From Vitis vinifera (taxonomy: Eukaryota > Streptophyta > Magnoliopsida > Vitales > Vitaceae): a DNA stretch of 64,000 nt. The stretch's first letter is position 1. Each line of letters starts with the position of its first letter. The notes beneath the pieces are model-generated. The model ran no database searches and was not told the DNA's origin. It saw only the letters and a program-made list of their open reading frames with translations. The position numbers and the translations under genes are program-made. Positions 46,401-57,518 of the stretch are shown piece after piece. The stretch is from NCBI RefSeq assembly GCF_030704535.1, contig NC_081812.1, forward strand, positions 20,869,501-20,933,500, given 5' to 3'.

Positions 46401-48068
46401 GAGTTTTTTTCATTTTCACTTTTGGTTTGGCCAAAGACAAAAGAAGGGGTTTGGTGGTTGTTGAGATGGGTTTATCTAGAGTTATTGCAATTGCTTTCCT
46501 TATTTAGTGAAACTATGGGTGGTAATTGATTATGAATTCCGGCCGAGGAGGGACCCATCCGAGAAAACAAAACCAGCTCCTATAAAAAGGATAAGGTTCG
46601 ATTTAGGATTTCAGGTTTAGGATTGAACAATTAATTATTGGTTTTTTATCTAAGGGTAAGGTTCGATTTAAGATTTAACAATTAATTATTATATTTTTAT
46701 CTTTAAAAGTAAAAATTAATTGTAACTTCGCTATCAAACATAATAGAAGAGTAAAAATTAATTGTAACTTCGCTATCAAACATAATAGAAGTGAACCTTT
46801 TATAATATTGAAAAGTTATTGTATTTTATATAAAATTTATTATTATTTTTTATTTTAAAAAATAGAAAATAAGAAATATAACTATTTTTTAAGTCTTATA
46901 ATTAAGAAATAATAAAATAAAATAATTAAAAAATGGAGCTTGCCCATGTAAGAATGTTGATCAAACGGCTGCGGCGCGCAGTGGTCTTGACTCTTTGTCG
47001 ATACCAATTATTTCTATAATAATGCAAGTCTTCATACGTTATTATAAACTATATAATATGCTAATTATTTCTCCTTTCTCATCTAGAATGTGTAACAACC
47101 AAACCCTTCATCTTGTGTCAAACGCAAGCTATATTTCTGTTCATACCCAAAAATCATTACCTTTTAGTTCAAATATCATATCAAATCATCGCTTCTAATT
47201 ATACCCCTTTATCACTAAATCATAGAAAATCTCCAAATCACTCTTCCACCTCACTGCCTCTGGCAAAGTAAAAAATGGGTGGAGCACTAACACTTGGAAG
47301 TTAACGTGTGGAATTGTGCAAATCTGACGCTTTGGATACAGATGAAGGAGTGTTATGGATGATTAAATAAGTAACGGCTAATTTTAGTGATTTGATTGAA
47401 TCTAGAAAAATCCAATAGTATACGACGCCAGTGCCCAACCACTTTTATGTCGGAGCGTGGTCACTGGCCTGTTTATGTTACAAGGAAGATATCATGAAGC
47501 TTCTTTCACTCTCTCTCTGTTTTTGGTACAAGTACAACAAACATTTTGAAATCCTTAGTGAATTTTTATAGAAACATATTCTATTTATGAGGTCCATCTC
47601 CAATGTGCATAATTGATGACGGATTTATCTTTTAGCTGATTCTATGACATAATCATCTATTCCTATTTTTTAAATCAAATATTTCATAAATTACTCCTGC
47701 GAATAATTTTGGAAAAAATAAAATAAAGGGCACTTATTAAATAATAAATAGTGTCTTTGGCAATTTAAGGCGGGCATATCGAAGGGAGGTCAACTTTTGA
47801 ACAGAAACGTTCATTATCAGTGGAATAGTCGGAAGCATGGAAAATAAAACAAAATTTCATAGGATTAATTCACTTGATTTCTCATATATTTACGGCAAAA
47901 GATTCAAACACAACTTCCGGACCTAAAGAGATCCATCAATCTAGCCGTCCAATCCATCGATCTTTTTTTGATTTGTCTTTCCTCGTTTCCAGATCCCAAA
48001 CACAGTTCATGAAAACAAAGATCCTAAGAAAAATTAAGGATTAAATCTCTTGGATCTCCATCAAGGCT
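43488..48068. other. intergenic region between maturase and CML genes
   Basis: No gene is supported. The first few hundred bases hold the maturase promoter. The stretch 43600-44210 is GC-richer and transposon-like but was not identified. The stretch 44270-45400 is very AT-rich with homopolymers. A tandem duplication is at 46709-46792. The right end should contain the 3' UTR of the CML gene. Confidence 0.5.
46709..46792. repeat. tandem duplication of 42 bp
   Basis: 46709-46750 is repeated at 46751-46792 almost without change (GTAAAAATTAATTGTAACTT at the start of both). A looser repeat of the phrase AAGGTTCGATTTA lies just upstream (about 46593 and 46656). Confidence 0.9.
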
Positions 48069-48737
48069 TCATGTCTGCTGCTCCATCATACGAGAAAAGT
48101 CCTCGAAGCACACGAATCCGTCCCCGTTCTTGTCCACCCCGGCTATCATGCGCTGGCAATCCTCTAACGTGCACCGATCATCGCCAATGGCAGCGAAGAC
48201 CTGATTAAGCTCCTCCGCCGTGATCTTCCCATCGCGATCCGTGTCAAAGAAGCAAAAAGCGTCTCGCAGCTCCGTGTCGCAAGCCGGGCCGAAAGCCGAA
48301 CTGATGGCGCCGAACTCCTCCAGGCTTATGCACCCATCACCGTCACGATCCACCTCGCTCAACATCATCATAATCTCCTCCTCGCTCGGCGGCTCGACTC
48401 CAACCCTGCTCAGCAGGGCCTCCAGCTCTCTTTTCGTTATCTTCCCATCACCGTCTCGGTCTATCATCTTAAACGCATGAACAAGCTCCGTCTGGATATC
48501 GGACGAAAAATCGGACCAGTCACCCGATATCTCGTATGAATGCATGGGCAAAACGCTGGTGGGCGTCCCCATACCGCCACCGCAAGCCCCGGTACCGGTC
48601 TTCAAATTCGTGGAGGAGTCAGAGGACGTGGAGGACGAAGTGCCGGAACTAAAAGAAGATGGATCGGTTCGTGTAACCGACCTGCTCTTCTTGGACCGAA
48701 ACAACTGTTTGGGGTTGATCTTGTAGATGAGTTTCAT
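48069..48737 (-). CDS. CML36: calmodulin-like protein with four EF-hands (CML35/CML36 type)
   Basis: An intronless frame of 222 aa. The N-terminal 75 residues are basic, then Ser/Thr-rich (MKLIYKINPKQLFRSKKSRS, then a serine run), as in the CML35/36 group. Four canonical calcium loops follow: DRDGDGKITKRE (93-104), DRDGDGCISLEE (130-141), DTDRDGKITAEE (165-176) and DKNGDGFVCFED (202-213). All four keep Asp at position 1 and an acidic residue at position 12; the fourth ends in Asp instead of Glu. Known of the family: calcium sensors that change shape on binding and regulate partner proteins. The coding region is GC-rich compared with its flanks, usual for intronless plant CML genes. In Arabidopsis CML36 sits beside PMT6, in line with the neighbours here. 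Confidence 0.94.
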   Translation of the reverse strand: MKLIYKINPKQLFRSKKSRSVTRTDPSSFSSGTSSSTSSDSSTNLKTGTGACGGGMGTPTSVLPMHSYEISGDWSDFSSDIQTELVHAFKMIDRDGDGKITKRELEALLSRVGVEPPSEEEIMMMLSEVDRDGDGCISLEEFGAISSAFGPACDTELRDAFCFFDTDRDGKITAEELNQVFAAIGDDRCTLEDCQRMIAGVDKNGDGFVCFEDFSRMMEQQT

Positions 48738-48898
48738 GGCTGAAAGAGAGAAGAACAGAAGAAAGGGGGGAAACAGATAGACAATGAAGAAGGAAGGGAG
48801 GATTGAGGGAAAGAATGGGGAAGGAGGGGTTAAATGGAAGTGAAGAGGTAGCCATGGTAGTTTCCACGAAGTTTCCTCGAGTCCTTTGCGGGTACTTA

Positions 48899-48906
48899 TA
48901 TTTATA
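48899..48906 (-). promoter_or_regulatory. TATA box of the CML gene
   Basis: The minus strand reads TATAAATA about 162 bp upstream of the CML start codon, a perfect plant TATA box. It would place the transcription start about 130 bp before the ATG. The intervening leader is CT-rich on the minus strand. Confidence 0.6.
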
Positions 48907-51900
48907 ATTTACAATTAAATTTAAATTTCATTTTTTTCTATTTTTTATTGTTTTGGGGATTAAGTGAAGGACTGTAGATGAGGTTAAAGTCTAAAACAAA
49001 AATAGGACCCCGGGGGTGGGGTTGGGGTAGGACTTTTTCCTAGGGGTTCCCTCCATGTGGGCTTTTGGTAGCAACCTATGAAAAGTTGTCTTTGCTTTGA
49101 AAGTTATTTTTCTTTTTTGCTCCCGCTTTCCTTCCCCTTTTTATTTTTAACATATATATATATATTTAGTTTTTTTTTATAAATTAAAAAAAAAAAAAAT
49201 TGTGTTGTTTTGTCTTGGAAGATGCTTGGTCTGATCTGATGGGTGGGTAGAAACTTTTGGGGACGGGTGTGCACGTGGCATGTGTTTAGTGGGTCACAAA
49301 GTATGATGGTTGGAGCGTGGACCTTGAAAATATTCTTTTGTAACTAGTAAGTTTTTAGGTAATCCGATGCCGTTGATTAGGAGAAGATTCCGTTTTTTAG
49401 TTTGAACGTTTTGCCAAATCAATTATTTCAAAATATTCAATATATTAGTATCAATTTGTATACTTTTGTTACCATCTTTTCATTCCTTGTAAAGGAAAAT
49501 AACTAAATGCCAAATTATTCTGTAAATAAAATTTTAGAAATTAAATTTTAAATAAAATATTATATAAATCAATTTAATTTTTTATTTAAAATATAATAAA
49601 ACATATTTTAATAAAAATATTTTTAAAATTTTAAAATAAATGAATATAAATATATTAAATGACTTTAAGCTAATCTTATATAAAAATTTGATAAATATTA
49701 TTTTTAATAGTATTTATGTTAATTATATTTATAAAATAACTTATATATATTTACTTATTTTATTATATTTAAAAAAAATTAATTATTTTGAGGAATTTTT
49801 ATTTATTTTATTGATATTTTTATTAAAATATTTATCAATATTTTTCTAATATTTTCAATATATTTCGATATTACAAAACTTATTTATAAGATATTTTATA
49901 ACTCATCATATACTTTGCTTGGTTTGAAAGAATCTTGTAAGCCGTTCATATCTTTTTCCCTTTTATTTGGGGGGCTTTTGAAGCCATGTCACCATTATTT
50001 CCATCATTACCTTTACTTTTATAATTTAAAAATGATGTATGTTTTAATTCAAAATGCAATTTCAAATCTTGATAGAATAAAATAGATCGTAAGGGGAAGG
50101 TATTAAAACAAATTAAAGCTAAACCCAAGTCAAACCGTCAAACCCATAGTTTGAAAGTGGTTTAGGGGTTGATAAACCCTAAATATGCTTCAACTCTGAT
50201 ATGCACATGTCAGATGAGGAAGAAGGGTGGTTTGGTTGTATTCATCATTTAATCATTGGCAGATACCCACCTTCCATTCAGCTCCAATGCTTCTTCTACT
50301 TACTAGTTACTACTTTTCTAGTGCTACAAAATTGGGCGTCGTAGAATCATTTTAAATTTTAGAAAAGAATTCCAAATACGTTTCTTGCTGTGGTCTCATT
50401 GCATGTGAGTAGGCAACACCATCAACATCATAGGCTTGGTTTTATGTTGAATTTTTTCTTGTTGGTTCTAGCGTTTGTAGCTTGCGCTTTTCCTTGTAGG
50501 CGCACGAATTGGTCCATGCTTCAATCATTCTCTGTACTTTCTTATTCCTGAAGCACCGAATTATTAGCTGGACATTGAGTATTTCTTCGTACCATTGCTG
50601 TAAATTTTTGTTTAGAAATAAAAGGAAAAGATACTAATATACCCCCAAAGAAAGTGTCATAAAATCAGTTACAACCCCAAATGAGAATGGGCTCCCAGTA
50701 AAAAATAATCCTTACTCTTCGGATTTACACTTGTTTGCGGGTGTCACAGAAGAGGACCCAAGGTTTCTACCGTTGCTTAAAAGTTAAGACCAATGGGCAC
50801 AGGGTCCACCAAGCCGCGCAAACTTGTAATCATGTCCTTGGAGCTGGGCCCCTGTCACAGTAAAGCGATTGACTTAAGAGGGAATTGTGAGATGCCCTTC
50901 AGAATTCAGATCAGATTTTAATGGTGGAAACTGTGTCTTCCCATTTGGTCATACTAACAAATGAATATGAAACGAACCATTTTTTGGCACACTTGCATGT
51001 AGTCAAAAAACTGGATAATGATGAGGATGGAGTGTAAGTTTGAGGAAAAAGGAGTAGGATGTGAATAAATGATTATATTGACGATATGTTTCCTAAGCAA
51101 ACAGAGACTTGCGGACGGAGAATGAACAAGTGTGAAGTGTCAAGGGAAAGTGGAGGGAGTGGGAAGTTGCCGATAATTCTATGTATATCTAACGTTTTAA
51201 AAGTGGGTCAAGTGATGATAGGGGGCCGACAAGGGGGGTGGCACGCGGAAATGGATGGGCACACGGAAATGCTGAAAGGTGACAACTGGATATTCAATCA
51301 CTTTGATACCCCACCCACAACTCTGAGTGCTCATTATTGGACCACTCCATTCATGAAAGCAACATGCGTATTCATATTTATTTCTATAATCTAATCAAGT
51401 AATGACCACTACCGCAAGCTTAAGAAAAAGGAATATGATGTTTTGACTCCTTTGTATCCTCATATCCTCAACTTATGTCTGCCAGACTGCCCCCTTTTTC
51501 ATCATGTGCCCTTGCCATCACCACCGCCAAGTTGTTTGGAGGCAGCCAGCCAGCATGAACTAATCTTGTTTTGATTCTAGTGTTTTATGCGCTAGGGAGG
51601 ATGGAGGGATGACTGCCCCCACCAACCCAACTGGAGTGGGTTTTACCATTCAAATCACTACTAAAATGACAAATTGTATTTTGCATGGTCCAGACTCCGG
51701 GATAATTGGGTTACTCCAAATCTATTTATTGGGCAATCAATGACTCATGCCATGTCCATTTAGGAGAGGAACACAGAAATTAAAGGAATGGATTAAGCCA
51801 TTCTTTTACAAAAGAGTAACAAAGATACTCCCTGGACCCAGAAAGCTTTTATACTTGAACAGAGTATATATTATGTCATACTAGGGTGTATATGGGCAAA

Positions 51901-52435
51901 AGATAGAATAGAAATAGGCCACCCCTGACGGAAAAAAAGAAGAAAAAAAAAATTCAATTTGTTATTGTTTTTTCATTCATTTTCCTAGAGCTAAATGACC
52001 CTCTATTTTTTTTTTGGCAATTTGGATAAATGAATGCAGATGAATCAAATGCACGCTGCATCACAACACCGCCAGATACAGTTCAAATTTGTAATATCAG
52101 ACAACATAAATTTGCATATTGACTTAATAATGGCGGTCACAATGAATTTTTCACGGCAAAAATAGGTCATACTTTATTGAACTTGCCGCATTGCAGAGCG
52201 AAGGCCAGAAACTGCTCACAGGAATATTGCAGCAGTGGTTTACAAATGCAATCCAACATGGCTATGGCGACACCTGAATTAGAAGTTTTCAGTAGTGTTA
52301 GTCGCTTCCCTCATAATTTCTTGTAGAATAAGAATCCTCTACTTCTGTGTACAGGTACTGGCAGTGCATCTTTTACTCTTTTAACAACTATCTACTTGAT
52401 ATAAGACTGATTGAAGCAACATGGACCCTCAAATT
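48907..52435. other. intergenic region between CML and SDP1 genes
   Basis: No gene is supported. The stretch 49400-49900 is extremely AT-rich. The remainder is ordinary intergenic sequence with short non-conserved open frames. The last 250-300 bp before 52436 should be the SDP1 3' UTR. Confidence 0.5.
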
Positions 52436-55400
52436 TCAGCCATCCAAAACACCCGGACCATTACCACCCTCTACACCAGAATTATCAATGAAATCAGTAT
52501 TCCAAGTCATTTCATTTGGGCACTTTGCAGCAGAGATATCGTCTTCTCCATTTTCAGAAGATGAGCTGGCATCCATTTCCTTTTCTGGACAATCAAGTTG
52601 AACACATTCAGCAACTGGACTGTAACTTTCTGAGTCATGGCTCCGGTTTGACAGTGTCAAATCTTCCTTCTTTACAACATTAAAGACAATTCCGTTATGG
52701 ATCTTTTCAGGCTGCAAAAGATCACCTTCAGTCACCATAATGCTAGATCCATTTGTTGGAGCTCTATTGTAGAGATCTCTCTGGTCAACCTCTGTGCTGT
52801 CTGAGCTTCTATCAGGTGTTGTTACCCTTGAGTTTTGACAGTATGGATCCATGCCTACCATCTGAATGACAATAGAGTTAGGAGCACCCATCCCACTTCT
52901 GTTCAGTTCAGCATCAAGGTCCAGATTCTGAACAAAGTCTATGAACTTATTTGCTGATGTAGTCCTCATCAAGGGCCCACCGGATCTTGTCCAAGAATTT
53001 AAATCTACACTCTCCGGCTCACTATCACTTCCATCATGTAAGTTACGGTGGGTCCGTGAATTCCGGCCAGGATGTCCTCCAATGGACCCACTGACTCCTT
53101 GATGGAATGACGAAGCAACATCTATGAAGAGGTCTTCTTCAAGGGAGCCAGTTGAGTTCTCTCTTGCAATGCAGTTCCATGAAGGAATCCTTCTAGAAGC
53201 ATTGAACCTGACAGTGTTGGCCAGCCCATGAGAAGAAGCAGCAGCTCGGTCAGCGCTCCTTTTGAGTCTACGCATATGATTGAGAATTGCAACACACTCA
53301 TCAAGAGCAAGCTCAATCCCACAGTTGGCTTTAATGGCTGAAAGCTTCTCCCAAGTGCACCTCCTTCCTTGGTTGGCTGCCTTTTGAAGCTCCAAATAAG
53401 AAGGGTTTTGTAAAATTTTTGAGTACTGTAAAAGGGAAAACAAAGAAGGTTGGAAAAACAAACAGCTAGTTAGTAACAGTGAGAAAGATGATGCCAATTA
53501 ATCCACTGCCCCATGAAGGAAAAAAGATTTATTCAAGGTTTTGAATGTTAAAAGGACTCAAGAAATCAAGATTTCAAATTGTTCTTCCTATCATTCCATC
53601 ATGGAATTTGGGGGGTGTTTGGTACATCAGAATAGATAATGGAAATAAATATTTTGTTTCCATTCCTATTTCTTAGTGGATAGAAATAAATTTGATGATT
53701 TCATTTCTAACATTTGGATGAAATTAGGAATACAAGATTGGAATGATTATTTGTTTCCATTCCAATGTTTGATTATAATAGGAATGAACATGAAAAAGAA
53801 ATAAATTTACAATAATATCCTTCCACATAATTTAAAATATTTTTTTTTATTTTAAAAAAATAAATTTTGAGAGTTTTTTTGTTATTAAATAATAAGACTA
53901 AAAAAATATATATATACTCAATAAATAAAAAATTAACCATAAAAAATCATATAACCCTAATGTACAAATATTCAATTATCATTTTTATTAAAAATTTGAA
54001 TAATTTGTCATGCTTAAGTAGTTATAAAATTATATTTTACCAAAAAAAATAAAATAATATATATATATATATATATATTATAATATTTAAATTCTCAAAG
54101 TTAACAAATGTTTTTCCTATTTCCAAAAGAGGAAATAAAAGAATTCAAATTTCATTCAAAACCCTAGAAATTATAAATTGAAATTTTTTTTCTAAATGTC
54201 GTAGAAGGTTTGATTGGTTCAATTTGGGAGAATCACTTATTGCATAGAAGTGGATGATGAATGGGTCTCTAGCTTTGCAAAGAAGATAAGCATCGGCTTG
54301 AAGAATGAGATAAGAGGGTAAAATAGTAAATTTAGGTTATTTTGTATTATCAAATGGGTTTAATGAATCAGAATACCATCTACTTTTGATGAATTCAAAT
54401 CCGACTTATAAGTTGGATTTGATTTTTGCCTAAATAATTTTTTATTCCATTTCTGTCTTCTTAACATTTATCCAAACATAGGAATAAGGGAGAAAATGAA
54501 TGAGATGTCCATTCCCACTCCCTATTCTTGGGTACCAAACACCCCCTTAAAGTAATTTGACAAAAATATTTATATATACTGAGATTTTCAAATTTAGTAT
54601 AGACCAGGATGGTACATGAGCAGAACTGAAATTTAAAAGCAATATTTTGTTACACACCTGAGCAAGTGTGGCAGGCATAACAACAGTGACATCTCCCTCC
54701 CAATCTTGGGCGAACAGCCTGGCAAGTCCTCCTAATGGGAAACCAAGTTCCAATATCTGGTTGCATCTATGTTTGACCTCCATCTCAGCAAGATGAGCAA
54801 GCTGCAAGGTTGGAACACTTGAATCAATGATTTTCACTTTACCAAGTCATAAAAAGGGAGAAAAAGGAAAAATTAAAACAATGAAGTGCTATGGAGGATC
54901 AAAAAGGACAAATACCCAATCAACAGAAAATTAGTGTAACTTCAAGTGTTTCCTAACCCTCCTGTCAGGTGGTGGATGTAAAAAAGAATATGGGAAATTC
55001 ATTCCAGAAGTATCCGGAACAAACCAGTGCTTTGCTAATGGAAGAACAGCAAACTCAGCAAACCAAATCTTCTTCTAAACATTTGAGCATATCGAGTAAA
55101 AAGTGAAAGAGACATGCCATGTAAAACTTGAGTATCAACTATCAACTCTGACAGCGGGTCTGGACTAACACAAGAACAAAACTCACAACAGGAACCAGGT
55201 TTAACATGAGAATTATATAGAGGTGAAAAAATAAGAAGGGAAATAAGGAGTAGCAACTTCACAAAGCTTTTTAATATTGGTGCACAAACATTATTAGAAA
55301 GTTAAAAACAATAAGAAAAAAATAATATTGCTAATGGCAGAACAGCAAACTCAGCAAACCAAATCTTTTTCTAAACATTTGATTATATCGAGTAAAAAGT

Positions 55401-57518
55401 GAAAGAGACATGCCATGTAAAACTTGAGTATCAACTATCAACCCTGACAGCGGGTCTGGACTAACACAAGAACAAAACTCACAACAGGAACCAGGGTTAA
55501 CACGAGAATTATGTAGAGGTGAAAAAATAGGAAGGGAAATAAGGAGGAGCAACTTCACAAAGCTTTTTAATATTGGTGCCAGCAAACATTATTAGAAAGT
55601 TAAAAACAATAAGACAAAAATGAGAAACAATCAATTTAAAAAGAAATGGAGCAGCTAGGAGGTGGATGGTTTTACATATATAACTGGAAAAACCATTCTG
55701 TGCTACAATGCCTCCAAGGAATGGCGCAGAGTTGCATAACCATGCTTGATGAGAATAAAGGCATACACCCTCTTTTGTCCCCTACAATCATGCAAGTTTC
55801 TTTTATGCATGGGTGGGATCATGCTTGAAAAAGTAGAGAACAAAAAATAAGCATATTCACAAGCCCTTTTGTATCAATAGCAAGCAACAAAAGGCACAGC
55901 AATCACAAACAACACAAGAAATAGAGAACAAAAAAAAAGAAAGGGAAAAACAATATGCCAAAAAGAACAAAGCAAGAGGCCTATTCACAAGATTTTTTGT
56001 CAGTAACAAGCAACAAATGCAAGGCAAATGACATACAACACAAGAAATGTTAAAAAAATCAATCAAGATCAGTCAAAGTTTCAGTGCATAAATGGATACC
56101 TTAGCGGCAAAGTTTCCTCCATAAGCTCTCACAAACTCCTTCAACCTCAATAATGGTGAAATGTGAGGGTTCGCCTGACTCACAATAAAATGGTTGACAT
56201 TGAACAGTTCCTTCAATTGCATCATGGGCAAATCAATTTCCAAGCTACCATCCCTCCACCGGCGTGCGGTCGTGCCTGAAGCCTGTTCAGGACCCAAATG
56301 AAATGGTGGATGATAAGGAACGATTTCTCCGCTTCTATCCTTTGCCATTAGTTCCTGGGCCTCAAAAAGGCCAGGAAAGGCACAAGAAGCAGTCACTGCG
56401 CTCCAAATAACAACATGAGGTGAAGTCAAGTAGTTAAGGCATCTTGGTGGTTCATGCTTCCGAGGGGAGCAAACTGTAATTCCAAGAATTCGACCTGTCA
56501 TGTCATAAGCTTCTTGGAATGTAAGATTACTTGTGAGATGCCTTAACATCTTCTGCAATTGCCTGATCTCATGAAGTGCTCCACGTGTCATAACTCTCTT
56601 AACCACTGTAAAAATCCCACCCATTGTATCAAAAAACTGCAATGAGTGCCAAGAATCCTCAAAAAAACTTTGAAGCTCAGGCCAAGATCTGGTGGCAACA
56701 ACTGAACACATAATGGATCCCACACTAGAACCAGCAATTATTCGAGGCAAAAGTTTGTGCTCTACCAGCGTTTTCACCACACCAACATGAAAAGCTCCAA
56801 GGGAAGCACCCCCACTTAAAAGCAACGCCGTCCTCCCAAAGGCATGTCTTGTTTCATGCATAAAGGCAAGCTTCTCTTCCAAGAGAAGCTCCTCTGAATC
56901 AAAGTCACAAACCATTCTCAACTGAGTTGAGACCTCATCAATATACTCCTTTATTCGCTTTGGCACATGAAGCCGACCCTTGTGAAGCTCAGGATTGCAC
57001 ATATTACCAAGATTCCTAATCAGGTCAGCTCGCATAAAGAAGATTATATCTCTTAGAGATCCCTCCTGACGGCGGTGCCGGAGCTCTTGGAGCTTGTTCC
57101 TCACAAGTTCTTCATCATAAAGGTCTGATTCATTCAATTTTGGTGTTTCTTTATCAAGCATTTTCGCAGCATGAGCCCACTCCTCATAAGTCAATGCTGT
57201 TCTCATCATATTCCTCCAAAATTTCCTCCGATAAGCCAACTCAGCCCTCATCTTCACATTAGTGTATCGTTTCAACAAGAATGCAATTATTGTCACCATA
57301 GCTAGTATCCCTTGAGGGTTCCGAGGATGAAACCATGATATCATGGGTGCTATGTTGTCCCTAAATTTATATATCAATTCCAACAAGACGTGAAAAACTC
57401 GATGCCTCAAATGTGACATGGACTTGCAGAACAAGATTCTGAAAGCAATTGTCCGACCCACTATTGTTGAAGGTCCAATGGAGAATGGATCAACACTGGC
57501 CTCATTACTTATATCCAT
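52436..57518 (-). CDS. SDP1: SUGAR-DEPENDENT1 triacylglycerol lipase (patatin family)
   Basis: Three coding exons: 57518-56100 (473 codons), 54801-54658 (48 codons), 53425-52436 (329 codons plus stop). All introns are phase 0 and the product is 850 aa, close to the Arabidopsis protein (about 825). Seen: an N-terminal DUF3336 region with a hydrophobic stretch (about 66-83); a patatin domain from about 230 with oxyanion motif GGASLG (236-241), nucleophile motif GSSVG (263-267, Ser265) and catalytic Asp in DGS (Asp423), so the Ser-Asp dyad is intact; then [18 protein letters not shown] and [20 protein letters not shown]. The C-terminal third is Ser/Asp-rich and probably disordered. Known of the family: SDP1 starts oil breakdown during seedling growth by hydrolysing triacylglycerol on lipid droplets and reaches them from peroxisomes. 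Close paralogue SDP1-LIKE exists in Arabidopsis; this gene could represent the common ancestor. Confidence 0.95.
53611..54546. mobile_element. DNA transposon-like element with 15-bp terminal inverted repeats in SDP1 intron 2
   Basis: GGGGGTGTTTGGTAC (53611-53625) is mirrored perfectly by GTACCAAACACCCCC (54532-54546). Subterminal sequence is partly inverted as well (GGAATG/CATTCC phrases). The 936 bp are AT-rich and encode nothing. This fits a MITE or short non-autonomous element. No clear target duplication was found, so the superfamily is undecided. Confidence 0.72.
55032..55621. repeat. tandem duplication of about 295 bp in SDP1 intron 1
   Basis: The segment starting TTGCTAATGG at 55032 is repeated from 55328 with about 95 per cent identity by eye, ending in AACAATAAGA in both. 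Each copy contains a similar chance open frame on the minus strand (75 and 84 codons), explained by the duplication and not by a gene. Confidence 0.9.
55856..56050. repeat. imperfect duplicated segment of about 65 bp in SDP1 intron 1
   Basis: 55856-55925 (ATTCACAAGCCC ... AACACAAGAAATA) is related to 55983-56050 (ATTCACAAGATT ... AACACAAGAAATG), with several differences. It is older than the neighbouring 295-bp duplication. Confidence 0.65.

Noticed and set aside
48540-48743. Plus-strand open frames opposite the CML gene
   Set aside because: They are antisense shadows of a GC-rich coding region with biased codons.
55035-55585. Pair of similar small proteins (75 and 84 codons, minus strand)
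   Set aside because: Their similarity is explained by the 295-bp tandem duplication inside an SDP1 intron; no domain or transcript signal is visible.
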